NCBI GenBank assembly: GCA_944470555.2
Contig: OX104130.1
Coordinates: 2,232,001 to 2,296,000 of the forward strand
Length of the DNA: 64,000 nt
Direction of reading: 5' to 3'
From: Heterobilharzia americana
Taxonomy: Eukaryota; Platyhelminthes; Trematoda; Strigeidida; Schistosomatidae
Both the position numbers and the translations under genes were made by a program. The notes beneath the pieces were generated by a model. It was not told the origin of the DNA. It did no database searches and saw nothing but the letters and a program-made list of their open reading frames with translations. Each line of letters starts with the position of its first letter. Position 1 is the stretch's first letter. This document shows, piece by piece, positions 53,585 to 64,000 of the stretch.

Positions 53585-54655
53585 ATCATTTGGACAATCA
53601 ATATTTTGATCTGATACTACCGTCCACCTAAAAACATTTCTGAATTGACTTCCTCATTTGCATACTATTATTCACAAGCTATCCAACGAAATCTACCTGT
53701 TGCGACATAAAGTTACATTATACGGACATTCAACTGTTGGGCCTAAATAATAAGTTATGAAAAGGAATATCTTTGTTCATTCACTTGGCTTTTAAATTAT
53801 AGTGGGAGCATTCATGGAGCCTAGTGCTCATGTTGTCTTTTTGTATTCAAAAAAACTATCTGGACTAATAAACTGGTCAGTTTTGAAACAAGTTCAATGC
53901 CTAGGGTGAAAATTACCCTTCAGTTGATTTGAAAATCCCTAATGAATAGAGAAAACCTTAATGACTGGCATTGATGAACGTCTGCTGTCCTGTTTTAGAA
54001 GGTCTTTTGAAGATAAATAGTTCTCCATAAAGATGCATCAAACGAGGTCCACATGGAGTTCGTCGATCCACATAGTATTTCAGGGAATAATGTCAGGACC
54101 GTTGCCATTTCTACTACTCACAAACTATTTAACCAAGTAATCCTCGTTGCCTTTACTCCTATCTGATGACGACAGACAACTCAGAGAGTAATAAGTGGAG
54201 AAATAGACTCTTGACTGCTACAACTAGACTTCTAGATGTTAGAAAACTAACTAAGCTTCATCCCGGAGAAATGTTAAGTAATGCATCTTAAACCTTAGAA
54301 GCTATGAAGGCTAAATATGAAGTGAATGATCAAATTCTGACAAAAAATTCCACCGGCAAAGGCTGAATTGACCAACTGCAATAAGACGTAGGTTATAATA
54401 TTATGAAATGGAATAAAACACATGCACTGAGTACGGTAACGACTGTTCAGTGAACAGCGAAAATGTCAGCAGACAAAGACTGGCCTGTTATTATCAAAAA
54501 AGATTATTCAACAATAATATATAATATATGCACTCATCTCTTTGAAATGTATTCTATCATACAACCTTACTGCTTAATCTTTCACACTACTTAAATTCCT
54601 TGACGCTCATGAAATTTAATGAAAAAGTGGATTTGGCTCATATTTACATTCCATC
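53585..54655. other. no recognisable feature
   Basis: AT-rich sequence without recognised motifs. Confidence 0.4.
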
Positions 54656-54659
54656 TTCA

Positions 54660-55000
54660 GCCGTCACCAAGTATTGATAATAAAAGTCTGAAAAACCATA
54701 GCCATCTTAGATACTCAAACTGATCATCAATAAGACGCTCCCAATCTCTAATTTAGCCTGATTCGGATTAGGATCAGAAGTCCTTGTTGTGCAAGTATGA
54801 AAAGGATGGACAGATAGTAACGCATCATGACTTACATGGCAGTAAGGAAAACCTTTTGGATATTGAGGCGAAATTAGGGTCTAGTCTACAGTTTGGTCTC
54901 GTAGTTAAGTTCGTAGGGCATATGGTTGGTTACCCAAAGATGACTGTTCCGAGTCCTATAGCGACCTATTTTTTAATTTCATCTTCAATCAATGCCCAGT
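54660..55000 (+). repeat. tRNA-headed SINE (family T), decayed, plus a 3' fragment
   Basis: GTAACGCATCATGACTTACA, GGTCTCGTAGTTAAGTTCGT (A-box area) and TTTAATTTCATCTTCAATCA with CCAGTATAAATAC match 470-670 in order. Just upstream, AAACCATAGCCATCTTAGAT is the family's 3' end from another copy. Confidence 0.5.
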
Positions 55001-56050
55001 ATAAATACAAGTCTTCAAACAACGGCTTTCTCAATTAGTGAAACTTATAGCATATTTCTGTTGTCTAATAATCATAATAATCTCTTTATTCCAGACATTA
55101 TGTTTCATACAGCATAAAATTCTCAGTATTCAACATTTCAGTAGATTCACTTCCAGTATAATCTTTATAAAAGAAATATTTATAGCATCTGAATAATTTT
55201 AGTAATAAAAGTATTGGCAATAATGTGATAAGCATCTGGAGTTAGATCAACGTTTGATCTGGAAAGCGTGAATGAAGAGAAAAGCGAGCGTAGGTTTGTG
55301 TGTGATGGTCGTGATTCATTCACCTATTACAAGAATTTGCAATTCGAACTAAGTATCTGAGGCATTGTAGTAACATGAAGCATTTATGTGCATTTCGAAG
55401 TTCATTTCCAGTTATAGTGATGATGCTTTTCCCTGTTTCTGTTAACTTGAAAAACAGTTGGTTGAAAATATTTTTCAAAAAGTACAAGGGTACATTATAC
55501 GTTTAGAAGACGTATTTATTAAAAGGATAAAACTAATTAAAAGGGAATAATTTGTTAAGTGGATAATGTCCAGTAGTCGAAGGTTTCAGTAGGCCACCAG
55601 ATGTTAATTATATATATTTATATAACTTGGAAATAAGTTGCTTAAAACAGTAATTCTTTACAGAAATAATTTCGTTTGTTAGTATCTGCCAACAAATCTT
55701 TGTCAGCAATGATATTCCCACAGGTTATCTTCAATTTAAGCATCGTTTTAGTCCATCGCGTTATTTTATCTATTTAAAGTATGAAAGCCTGTGCTGGCGT
55801 TATTTTTTATTTTACTAGTTTGACTATTTGTCATTAATAAGAAAAATACTTGGAGAAATATCAATTTTTAGTTGATATATCAAAAGGGCTAATCATGAAA
55901 GGTGATATTTTTACAGTGAAAACATATATACATCGATCAATTGTGTGAATTTTAAGAATGATAGACCAACTGAGGTTTATTTGATTACCAAGTTTTACCC
56001 AGATGCTTTGTGAATCCACGATACGTGACTGTCCGTCAATCACCGAGTCA
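55000..56050. other. no recognisable feature
   Basis: AT-rich sequence without recognised motifs. Confidence 0.4.
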
Positions 56051-56059
56051 AGTCTTCTT

Positions 56060-56210
56060 GTCTCAATATAAATCAAGCTGAAGTAGACAGGTTCGAATCC
56101 TGCGTCGAAACAAGTTTTTATTTCCACTTTAGTCGCCATTCCATATCAGGAATAACAGTCGGTCAAGTCACGGCTATCTGAGATAATCAGTCTCATCAAA
56201 AAGAACTTGG
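56060..56210 (+). repeat. tRNA-headed SINE (family T), 5'-truncated
   Basis: B-box GGTTCGAATCCTGCGTCGAA, TTTTTATTTCCACTTTAGTC and the end CACGGCTATCTGAGATAATC. The A-box part is not recognisable. Confidence 0.55.
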
Positions 56211-56539
56211 TTGGTTTTTTGATGATAAAGGTTACTTATCAGCTTATTTCATTTTACTCTTGTATCAGTAATTAGAGTTAAAGGAATTAACACATAGAAA
56301 TCTATAATTTGGCTAAAGACTGAAAGGGAAGCTGAGAAGATGAAAAAGATTATGATATTGGGTGAAATGGAAAAATATTGACACAAAAATTGCAACCTTA
56401 AAAATCTAATTATTGTCCAGTACTTATTGATGGCTTGATCTGAAAGTTCCCAAAGTTCTAAGCAGACTTCATGACTGGCGAAGAAACATAGACGTGAGGA
56501 GAAGCACTCATAGACGGCAGTGGATGATAGTTGCGCTAT

Positions 56540-56700
56540 TTCGCAAATTCATAGAAGAAGGAAAGAGTGGATCATTGGATTTCTACCCAGTGGGCAAAGA
56601 GCAGCATACTGACCACGAAACTCGAAAGGTCTCACTTTCATTCCCTAGTGAGGTAATGGTTGCCCACTGCGTAGGAGTTCCATACTAGGACGAAACATCT
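56540..56700 (+). repeat. hammerhead-bearing SINE (family H2), decayed
   Basis: TACCCAGTGGGCAAAGAGCA, CATTCCCTAGTGAGG, CCCACTGCGTAGGAGTTCCA, then ACTAGGACGAAACATCTGG. Similarity ends just after GAAAC. Box 1 is lost (CGUAGGA). Confidence 0.55.
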
Positions 56701-56704
56701 GGTT

Positions 56705-57535
56705 AACAAAGTGTTGTAATATAATTAACATATAATTATGTAATAGAGATAATATGAATATTTCGAAGCTTTAGGATTGCATTGATATGACTACCAGCAA
56801 TAAATTTTCACTGGGTTGCACACCAATAAGTCGACCTAAATGAAATTAAAACCTACCACAGTGGCTAAGTTTCATTCTGATATTCAGTGAAGGTTTCCTT
56901 GAAAACGTATAAACTTGCAAACTCTTTTTTCTCCTTTTAGAAATATGAATTTAAAGCTGAATAGGGCTTGGCACTCAGCTAACTCATATTATCAGTTGCA
57001 CAGAGTCTACCCACACACAGGTGTAGAGTGTCTTGTTGGAGTCTCAAATAGGTTAGAATAAAGGTTTCAGGCTGTTTACGATATCACTCATAACAGATCG
57101 CATTATTGAGGGTGCTACACACTCTCTGTCATATTCAATCATCGATTATTTCTATCAACCTTCCCAGACTTAATTCGTCTCCTCGCATACACTTTTATCC
57201 ACTGTAATGCCACTCTTTTTCGATCCACTAATTTGTTGTACACTAATGTAAAGTTAATTGATAACTTTTCAGTAACGAATAAAACATTTTCGATTGTTTG
57301 AAATCTGTGACAGTGTTGATGATGCAAAAACAAAATGTTCGCATGAAAGTAGAACTGTTTAGTAAATTATCAGATTAGGGTATCTTAACCTAATAAACAC
57401 TAGTGTTTCACTGTATGCTACTTTAATTGAGTAGGCAAGTGGTGGAATCAACTTCTCAATTTCAGAAGAGTAGACTTTAGATACCAGTGTCACAATCCCA
57501 GTTGGCGGATAAACTTTTGTTTGTAAGAAAAATTA
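56705..57535. other. no recognisable feature
   Basis: AT-rich sequence without recognised motifs. Confidence 0.4.
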
Positions 57536-57539
57536 CCAA

Positions 57540-57790
57540 GCATAATACTACTGAACAATTTCAGTAGTTAGAAACCACTCAAGCTGATCTGTAGACTTCG
57601 CCAGTCAGCTATGTTACAGGAACTAAATACCGGACGACTGCTTATCTCGCTTAAATCCATACCAACTCATCAGTGGCGTAATCGAACGAATTCATTTTCA
57701 GTGTTCAGATTACTTTGATCTGATCTAGTTGACTGATAAAGTCTACAGGTCACCTTGAATGCTTTTAGTAGTAGCATATTTCAGAAGTTC
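57540..57790 (+). repeat. interspersed repeat R1 (copy 2)
   Basis: Partner of 7575-8050: ACTGAACAATTTCAGTAGTT, CTGATCTGTAGACTTCGCCA, GATTACTTTGATCTG and CTACAGGTCACCTTGAATGC in the same order, with the middle of the longer copy missing. Confidence 0.5.
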
Positions 57791-57794
57791 GTGA

Positions 57795-58300
57795 CACTTT
57801 TGTGTCATAAAACACGCCATGTGGTCTTGCTTTGGTGGGGGTGGTTTCCAAAAGAAACCCTGCCGCTAGTACCATAGTTGGGTGGGAGTTGAAAAACTAC
57901 TAACCGGTGAGAAACACAGAGGTAGTCTATGGAGTTTGTGAACCATTTGCTTAAGGAATACACAGCATTGTCTCCTGTAACTCAGCAACGCAACTAATCT
58001 GTTAACCAAGTTTCTGCATTTTAGTTTCACTTTATCTTCATCTAAATCAAGAACAAACCACTGTCTGTTTCCGGTCACATCAATTGTCCAGTATCTCACC
58101 TTAATTCCAACAGTTTTCCTTTGAATGAGTGAACCGACTAAGAGGTCAGTAGTAAGTTTCCTCAAGACTATGTACATTGTTAGAAAGATTTTTAATGATA
58201 AGAAAAATGTCTGAAGTTTGCCATGGAGACGTAAGTAATTGATGAAAAACTATTTCTTGCAGCTCTCGAACTCACTTATCACCTCAGTATTGTGATTGAA
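57795..58300. other. no recognised gene
   Basis: A 103-codon minus frame (57866-58177) is open but shows no motif. Otherwise AT-rich. Confidence 0.35.
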
Positions 58301-58319
58301 GTTGATTAAAGTGAGACTA

Positions 58320-58470
58320 AGATCTTTCTTGTAGCTTCATTGGAAAAAGCGCTCTGAGATCGCTAGTTTGAATCTCGCCACTACCCGGGACTTAATTTCA
58401 CTTCATTTCAGTAATAGCAGTTTGCCAGATTACAGCTGTCTTAGATAATCAGTCCCATTGGAAATAATAA
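58320..58470 (+). repeat. tRNA-headed SINE (family T)
   Basis: TAGCTTCATTGG (A-box), AGCGCTCTGAGATCGC, TAGTTTGAATCTCGCC (B-box), TTAATTTCACTTCATTTCAG and CAGCTGTCTTAGATAATCAG, in the family order. Confidence 0.6.
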
Positions 58471-58844
58471 TAGTAATAACAATATGTAAAAATTTAGTTA
58501 GCCGTCCAGGTTTGTCGGTTAATGTGACAAGTGTTTTACAGTAAGGTTGGTAATAATCATGAAAACAATAATAATGACAACTTTGAAAGGTCATACTGAC
58601 AGCGGTGATCCAGGTAGTCGTAATATCGATGATAATAATAATGATAAGGACCAAGTAAACAGGAAGATAATAATATAGACAGTCCGATAATCAAAGTGGG
58701 TCAAAAGCTTACTTGAAAAAAATATAGGTTGCGTAATACTGAAGGATGAAGTTAGTGGATGAACGACGTGTAAACAAGTATAGTCGCGCTATACTGCAAA
58801 GTGACAAAAGTTGGAAACTGTGAACCATTGAATTCTGATACAGT

Positions 58845-59020
58845 GACTGGATGGTTTACGCTTTCGCCGTGGAACTTGAAGCTTCTGGCTTCTATCCCTT
58901 ACTAAGCCGTGGGCACGTACTGCTAAGAAGTCCCATATTAAATCGAAACAGCTGTCCAAGGCTTTCAGGTTTGCAGTAGTTCTCCAAGTGATGTCAGTCC
59001 ATGAAAAATACTACCTCAAA
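58845..59020 (+). repeat. hammerhead-bearing SINE (family H2)
   Basis: TGACTGGATGGTTTACGC (A-box), GTGGGCACGTACTGCTAAGA, AGTCCCATATTAAATCGAAA, CAGCTGTCCAAGGC and TGATGTCAGTCCATGAAAAA. The core reads CUAAGAA, so it is inactive. The B-box is poor. Confidence 0.6.
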
Positions 59021-59024
59021 ACTA

Positions 59025-59495
59025 AAATCTCTATTAACTTCTGAATATAGTAAGTGTACGAGGAAGGTGAATAATAAGAAAAGGATAGGAAAAATTTCAA
59101 CGATACAATTGTTCATTTAGTATTCCGTTGCAAAGGAAGAGATAGGTGATGTACAAACTTCTTCTGGATGCAAAGACTATGATTCAGATACCTTTTGAAA
59201 GATTATGTTGGTATGCATCAAATAATCTTGGAAGTATTTACCTTATCTACCAAGCGGCCACTATCAACAAGATGAGATAAAACAACTTCTGATAGATTTT
59301 ATCTGCCTCCTTCTCAACCATGAAAGTAGAGCTCAGCAACATGTCTGTTAAGTTGTCTAGTAGTGTGCCCTATATCGCTTTTTCAAATGGTAAAACTAGA
59401 TAACTTATCTTTTAGCTGATCAACAACAGACGGTAGGCTGGAAGATGAAAGATAGAGTTGTGCAGCGTAGAAAGTTCTCTTAATAACTCTGTGAC
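59025..59495. other. no recognisable feature
   Basis: Possibly the 5' part of the next Penelope-like element, but no motif could be read. Confidence 0.3.
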
Positions 59496-59499
59496 CAAT

Positions 59500-61130
59500 A
59501 GTTCCATTCCCGGTAACTCCAGCCTAAAACACACCCAGAGAACTTTCGAGGAAACTGAAATACCTTTTGGATTCACACAGGAAATTCCGTCAAATCATCG
59601 ACAAAATTCTTGGAAAGGATCAAAGGTATTAATATAGAAAACGACGAATTAATGTTGTCCCTCCATGTCACAACGTTGTACATATCAACTGAACCACGAA
59701 TGACCTAGGAAACTATGCCCCTCCTGCTCACTGACGACACAAGCCTCTCAGAAAGCACTCTATATAAATGTTCAAGTCTGATTGAACTGACTGATGTTTA
59801 TCCGATAACATACTTCCAGTTTAATGGCAAGATATACAAACAGAAGAAAAGAACACCAATGCGATCACAGACATCCCAACTAATTGCAGAAGCAGTGATA
59901 CAGAGACTGGGAGCCATCATTTCACCTGTAATTAAACTAACAATTTGGATTCACTATGTACGCGACACTTTTGTCATCATTAAAAAAGATGATACAGAAA
60001 ACACTAACAGTTTGATTAACAACATTTTCAATGACATCAAATTCACAATGAAGAAGGTGTTAAACAACTAACTGCCGTTCCTAGAAGTCTTAGTCAGTGG
60101 AAAAAATACTGGAAACTGGAAACTCAAGTATACAGAAAGTCAACGCACACTGATCAAATCCTCAACTACAATAGCAACAACCCAACGACACACAAAGTCA
60201 GTTGCGTGCAGACTATTCAAAAGGGAGAGAAAACACTGCGGTAAAACAACTCCATGGAGAAACGACGAGAATTACTTCATATCTGTCCTAAAGAAGAACA
60301 GCTACCCACGAAACTTTGTCAGATGCCTATTCCGTACAGCGTCAACTATAAAGTCATCGACAGAAATCAATAAACACATCATCCTATCATACATAAAGAA
60401 TATGTCACAGATCACGACAAGATTACTGAGACCACACGCAATTCGTGTGGCTCATAAACCAACAAATCCACTCCAAACACTATTATCCAGACGGAAGAAC
60501 GTAACAACCAAAGAAGACAAACCGAACACCAATTACAAATCAACTGCAATAACTGTAATCAACACTACATTGAGCAAAGTGGTCACCCTCTTCACCTTCG
60601 TTTACCTGAACACCAATTGGCTATTAAACGTCACGACATTTCATCACTCAGTTCAATGCACGTGGATAACAACTATGAACATGAATTCAATTTCGACAAT
60701 GTGGGAATTTTGGACGGAGAGAGGAAACACAAAGAATATTAGAATTCCTAGAAGCTTGGCATTCAGGTCAGTTAGTCAGTCAGTCAGTCAGGTAGTCAGC
60801 AATCAACAGATGTATAGACATAGACACAATCTATCAATCAATAAGAAAAATGGTAGACGACAGAAAGGTGAGAGGCCAAGTAGAGGAACATGCGACAGGA
60901 GAATGTATACAGTCAATCGCATAATAACCAAAGGAAACAACCAAAACGAATCGGTTCGTGAGTGCGAGCTACTAAATCACTCAAGGAGATATATTGGCAA
61001 TTCACTTAATGCTGAAGTTTGGGCTGATGATGTTATCGAGAAGGATAATAAAAGCTGCATGATTGAACCGCCTACCTCACAGAACACAACATAACCAAGA
61101 TTATCCACCTGAGATACAAATATTCTTTAC
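59500..61130 (+). mobile_element. Penelope-like element, RT core to GIY-YIG endonuclease
   Basis: LMLSLHVTTLYIS is RT motif A (family SFDVxxLFTS, the Asp now His). FNGKIYKQKKRTPMRS is motif B. IWIHYVRDTFVIIKKDD is the catalytic loop with YVDD changed to YVRD. LPFLEVLVSG and IKNMSQITTRLLRPH lead into the linker. The GIY-YIG domain is in another frame: INCNNCNQHYIEQSG, then LPEHQLAIKRHD, then EHEFNFDNVGIL (60543-60725). VDDRKVRGQVEEHATGE follows at 60853-60903. Two catalytic changes plus a frameshift near 60545 make it inert. Confidence 0.85.
60765..60800. repeat. (GTCA)n microsatellite in the Penelope-like element
   Basis: GTCAGTCAGTCAGTCAGG within decayed element sequence after the endonuclease. 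Confidence 0.8.
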
Positions 61131-61139
61131 CACTGCAAA

Positions 61140-61590
61140 CAGCCTTTAGCTATATTTCCAATTAATTACAGTTCCATGGACAATGGTTTCTTTCGAACGG
61201 TAATAATTCCAGGCTTATTTCTCTCCATTTTGTCTATGAGTCTTCTAACAAAACTGTTAGAAGAGCTCACTTGAATAAATGAGTTTCGAATGTGTTCTAA
61301 CTACTTATGTAATAAATCATGTGAAAATATTATTCTTGGTTTGTTAGTAAGACATTTAAACAGGTTCGCTTTTTACTGACCTGTAAATATGGTTTTTGTG
61401 TAAACGTATCTGCTGACTGAACCATTTTCTTTTGTGTTTAGCAAGACGTTTAAAAAATGCAATTCACGCTCATTTTCTCCTTCATAAGTGAAATTGAGTG
61501 AAGGGTGCACCTCGCTAAATAAATAAATAATAACGGTAATCAATATTCGATAGTTTAAAGTAATATGGAACACTTAGATTATCATTAGTC
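61140..61590 (-). mobile_element. Penelope-like element RT fragment, inverted
   Basis: Minus strand: HPSLNFTYEGENERELHFLN, VSRYVYTKTIFTGQ, stop, KANLFKCLTNKPRIIFS, then FVRRLIDKMERNKPGIITV. This is the RT thumb of a PLE (FTxExExDxxLPFLDVL, YRKxTxTGQ). It lies tail to tail with the plus element that ends near 61130. Confidence 0.75.
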
Positions 61591-61599
61591 TAAAGCATG

Positions 61600-62180
61600 T
61601 TTATTTATAGTAATAATAAGATTTCCATCTCCGAGAACAATCAAAGCAGTCCATCATTGTGGGTCTAGAAATTGTGCACTTCTTGTAATCACTTGAAACG
61701 CATACGCCTACATCCTTCTCGTTACATAAAAAAAAGCAAAAAAACAAATCAGTTAAACATTTATTTTGTCTTTCTGAGTAAAATCGACAATAACAATACT
61801 AGAAGTGATTATAGTTAGTATCCATTGTAGTGAGTGATATGTCATATGAAATTAATTGACATATTATGCATATATATGCATACATGAATCCAAATGCACC
61901 AGTTTAGTTTGTACCCATTTCACTTTTGTGCAAATGGTGGTATACAGTTGGATTCAGTCATAATTGGGATCATTTAACAATAGTTATCTTTATTATCCTA
62001 CTTGTTAAAAGTAAGTAGTAATGTATTTTGTATTAAGTTAAAGGTTTCTGAATAATTCGGATACTATGTACATGATATTATAGAATCTGTATGTACATCA
62101 AGAAGTATTGCTGTAATGAAAGTAACTGATGACTTAAGTATAATCTAATTTGAACCTTATTAGGACTTTATTCATTTTAA
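61600..62180. other. no recognisable feature
   Basis: AT-rich sequence without recognised motifs. Confidence 0.4.
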
Positions 62181-62184
62181 GGTA

Positions 62185-62345
62185 GTAATGTCGAACTGAC
62201 GTCATTTATAGGAGAGTCATTGAAAACTTAGGAGCACTAAACAGATGTTTTGTCCTAGTATATATCTCCTAAGCAGCACGCACCTACGACCCTGTCAGGG
62301 ATCAAACTCAAAACCTCAAGGCCTTCCGGTGAATAAGTTAACTAT
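62185..62345 (-). repeat. hammerhead-bearing SINE (family H2), minus
   Basis: Minus strand: GAATAGTTAACTTATTC (A-box area), GTTTGATCCCTGACAGGGTC (B-box), GTGCGTGCTGCTTAGGAG, ACTAGGACAAAACATCTG and GCTCCTAAG. The core is CUUAGGA and GAAA has become AAAA, so it is inactive. Confidence 0.6.
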
Positions 62346-62559
62346 TCACACATTAAATAAACAAAATCCTATGAATGTTGAGATAAATTACTGCTAAGTG
62401 CTCCTTACTGATATGCTTCAAGATGGAAATCCCCAAGTTGTAATCAGAAGTAGTAACTTCTGGGGTTAACCAGCCGAAAGTGATGCGGAAACAAAAGTCA
62501 TGCTATATCACATAATGATCAAAAAAAGGAAGTTTTAGACCATCAAGCTCAGAATTACC

Positions 62560-62730
62560 AGCTGGGTGGTTAATATGTCGGCCATGAGAGCTGAAAGTCC
62601 CTTGCGAGTTAGTTGGTGAGAAGTGCAGAGAATTCTCATACTAGGACGAAACAGCTGTCCAGTTCTTCCAGTTTTTCAATGATTTACCAATTGATGTCAG
62701 TCCGTAATGAATACCAGCCGGAGATATAAT
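62560..62730 (+). repeat. hammerhead-bearing SINE (family H2), plus
   Basis: GCTGGGTGGTTAATATGTCG (A-box), GCAGAGAATTCTCATACTAG, GACGAAACAGCTGTCCAG and TTGATGTCAGTCCGTAATGA. Box 1 is lost while GAAAC, stem III and GUC are intact. About 215 bases from the preceding minus copy. Confidence 0.65.
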
Positions 62731-62739
62731 GCCATATAA

Positions 62740-63695
62740 CACCAGTTTGTGATTGTGACAGAATGAAATATCTACGAGAATTGTGAATTCGAAAATGATT
62801 TCAGTTGCCATCAGTAACGGTCCTAAAATAATTTCTTCCTGTAAATTCTTTTTGAAATATTCCAAACGACTCGTTATTAATGATATCACTTACTATTTTG
62901 GGGTTTTTTCAGATATTCGTTGAGTATCACCATGTAAGGACCAAAACAAATGTATAGTGCTCCCAAGTTTTCAACAGTTATTCCTCTGACTTCAGTTCAT
63001 AAAAAATATTATCATAAAAACAATCAGTGCTCGAAACCATCTACCCTATAACTAGCTTCTACTATGCGTTTGACAGTAACTGGACATATACTACATAACT
63101 ATCATAGAGTAAACATGAAAACAGCCCTTAAACCATAAAATCAGAGTAGCTGCAACCAGGCAGTTCAGTTTACCGAAGCTCTAGACATTCATAAAATTAA
63201 ATCATCTTTGTGTATATAAATACTTCTCCACCTAAGAGTAAATTTTGAGTGATTCTGAATAGTAAACATTTAGATAATGACTAAGGCTTCTATATTTACC
63301 TGAAATCACCTCTTTAGTTAAAACACAAAGAGTATCAAGTGGCTATTTCAGTGATTTCTAGATCGACCTTCTTCAGTAACTCAGAAAACAAATGCTTTGC
63401 GGTTCTCGTGTTGCAGATGAACGAGGTCAACAAAATGGAGCGCTATACAATGCATGTTGTAACTGATCTTTAAAATGTCTTCATTTCATGAAGAAGCCTT
63501 TGCTTATAGAAATAATTTCATAATTTTCATAAATTCACACTAGATACATCAAACGTTTACGTAATCTTCAACTGTCTTATTACTCTGCAGGCTACATTAT
63601 TCATGATTATAGCTCTAGATATAAACCTTCACTACAATAATGGGCTCAGATCAAGAAAGACAAAAAGACACACAATCGAGAAGAAAACACAAGTG
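62740..63695. other. no recognisable feature
   Basis: AT-rich sequence without recognised motifs. Confidence 0.4.
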
Positions 63696-63699
63696 GACA

Positions 63700-64000
63700 T
63701 CAGTGCACAATGCGTCAACATGAAACACATTATATCACCACATCAACTGGAAATACGCCAAGTCGATAGATCAATCAATGAAGAAGAAAGCAGACAAAAG
63801 TGGTGGAAAGTTATTAGGAAAGAGAAAGGAGGAATGAGAGGAAGCTCATTTTCAATGTGATGATTGAAATGAAGAAAATGCATGGACAAATCTTCACCAA
63901 TTATATCAATTCTGAGTCATATCACATAATATCTCCAATCACTGGTTTCTGTTATCACGTGGATCCTAGTTAAGAAGTCTATATTCCTCTACACGTCACA
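63700..64000 (-). mobile_element. RTE-like element 3' end, running off the window
   Basis: It matches 4130-4370: a GAAAGAGAAAGGAGGAATGA purine run, TTCTGAGTCATATCACATAA, CAATCACTGGTTTCTGTTAT and CACGTGGATCCTAGTTAAGA. Coding sequence of the element, if any, would lie to the right of base 64000. Confidence 0.65.

Noticed and set aside
55861..56139. Minus-strand ORF of 92 codons
   Set aside because: It overlaps a tRNA-headed SINE in antisense and lacks protein-like features.
60765..60800. GTCA repeat as a regulatory array
   Set aside because: Simple microsatellite within decayed element sequence.
1..64000. CRISPR array, prokaryotic operons or prophage
   Set aside because: No regularly spaced direct repeats with spacers, no operon-like gene packing; content is eukaryotic.

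Overview
The window reads as nuclear DNA of a blood fluke (genus Schistosoma or a close relative). Three things point there: Smalpha-type repeats carrying hammerhead ribozymes, RTE-like and CR1-like non-LTR retrotransposons of the kind described from schistosomes, and many Penelope-like (PLE) fragments. A split, TE-filled eukaryotic gene confirms an animal-type genome. No bacterial genes or CRISPR arrays were seen. The species cannot be fixed from the sequence alone.

The only host gene I recognise is the 5' part of POLD1 (catalytic subunit of DNA polymerase delta) on the minus strand. Exon 1 lies at 10759-10698, exon 2 at 9923-9704, exon 3 at 3860-3592 and exon 4 at 922-795; later exons would lie left of base 1. 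Exons 1, 2 and 3 join in matching phase. Exon 3 carries an apparent one-base deletion, and the exon 3/4 phase does not resolve cleanly. Introns 2 and 3 are large and full of RTE and SINE debris.

Nearly everything else is mobile-element sequence. 11.2-15.8 kb holds a nearly complete but broken CR1-like element (plus strand), and 21.2-24.3 kb a second, more decayed one (minus strand). Between them lies a region with little recognisable content except a Gypsy protease relic. 29.5-33.1 kb holds an RTE element (minus strand) with leader, endonuclease and the 3' half of the reverse transcriptase, but with the first part of the RT deleted. Two fragments of a third non-LTR family lie at 35.3 and 52.4 kb. 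PLE fragments of several subfamilies (RT thumb, linker, GIY-YIG endonuclease) recur from 26 to 61 kb, in places as inverted pairs.

Small repeats include two hammerhead-bearing, tRNA-headed SINE-like families (about 17 copies), a tRNA-headed SINE without a ribozyme, a repeat of about 320 bp, and one other interspersed repeat. Three hammerhead copies keep the full conserved core, all on the minus strand: 28230-28274, 47352-47396 and 48986-49029. Two arrangements recur and deserve attention. One is a PLE C-terminus, then 300-415 bp of T-rich tail, then an antisense hammerhead repeat (three loci). The other is a minus copy followed by a plus copy of the same SINE (up to five loci).
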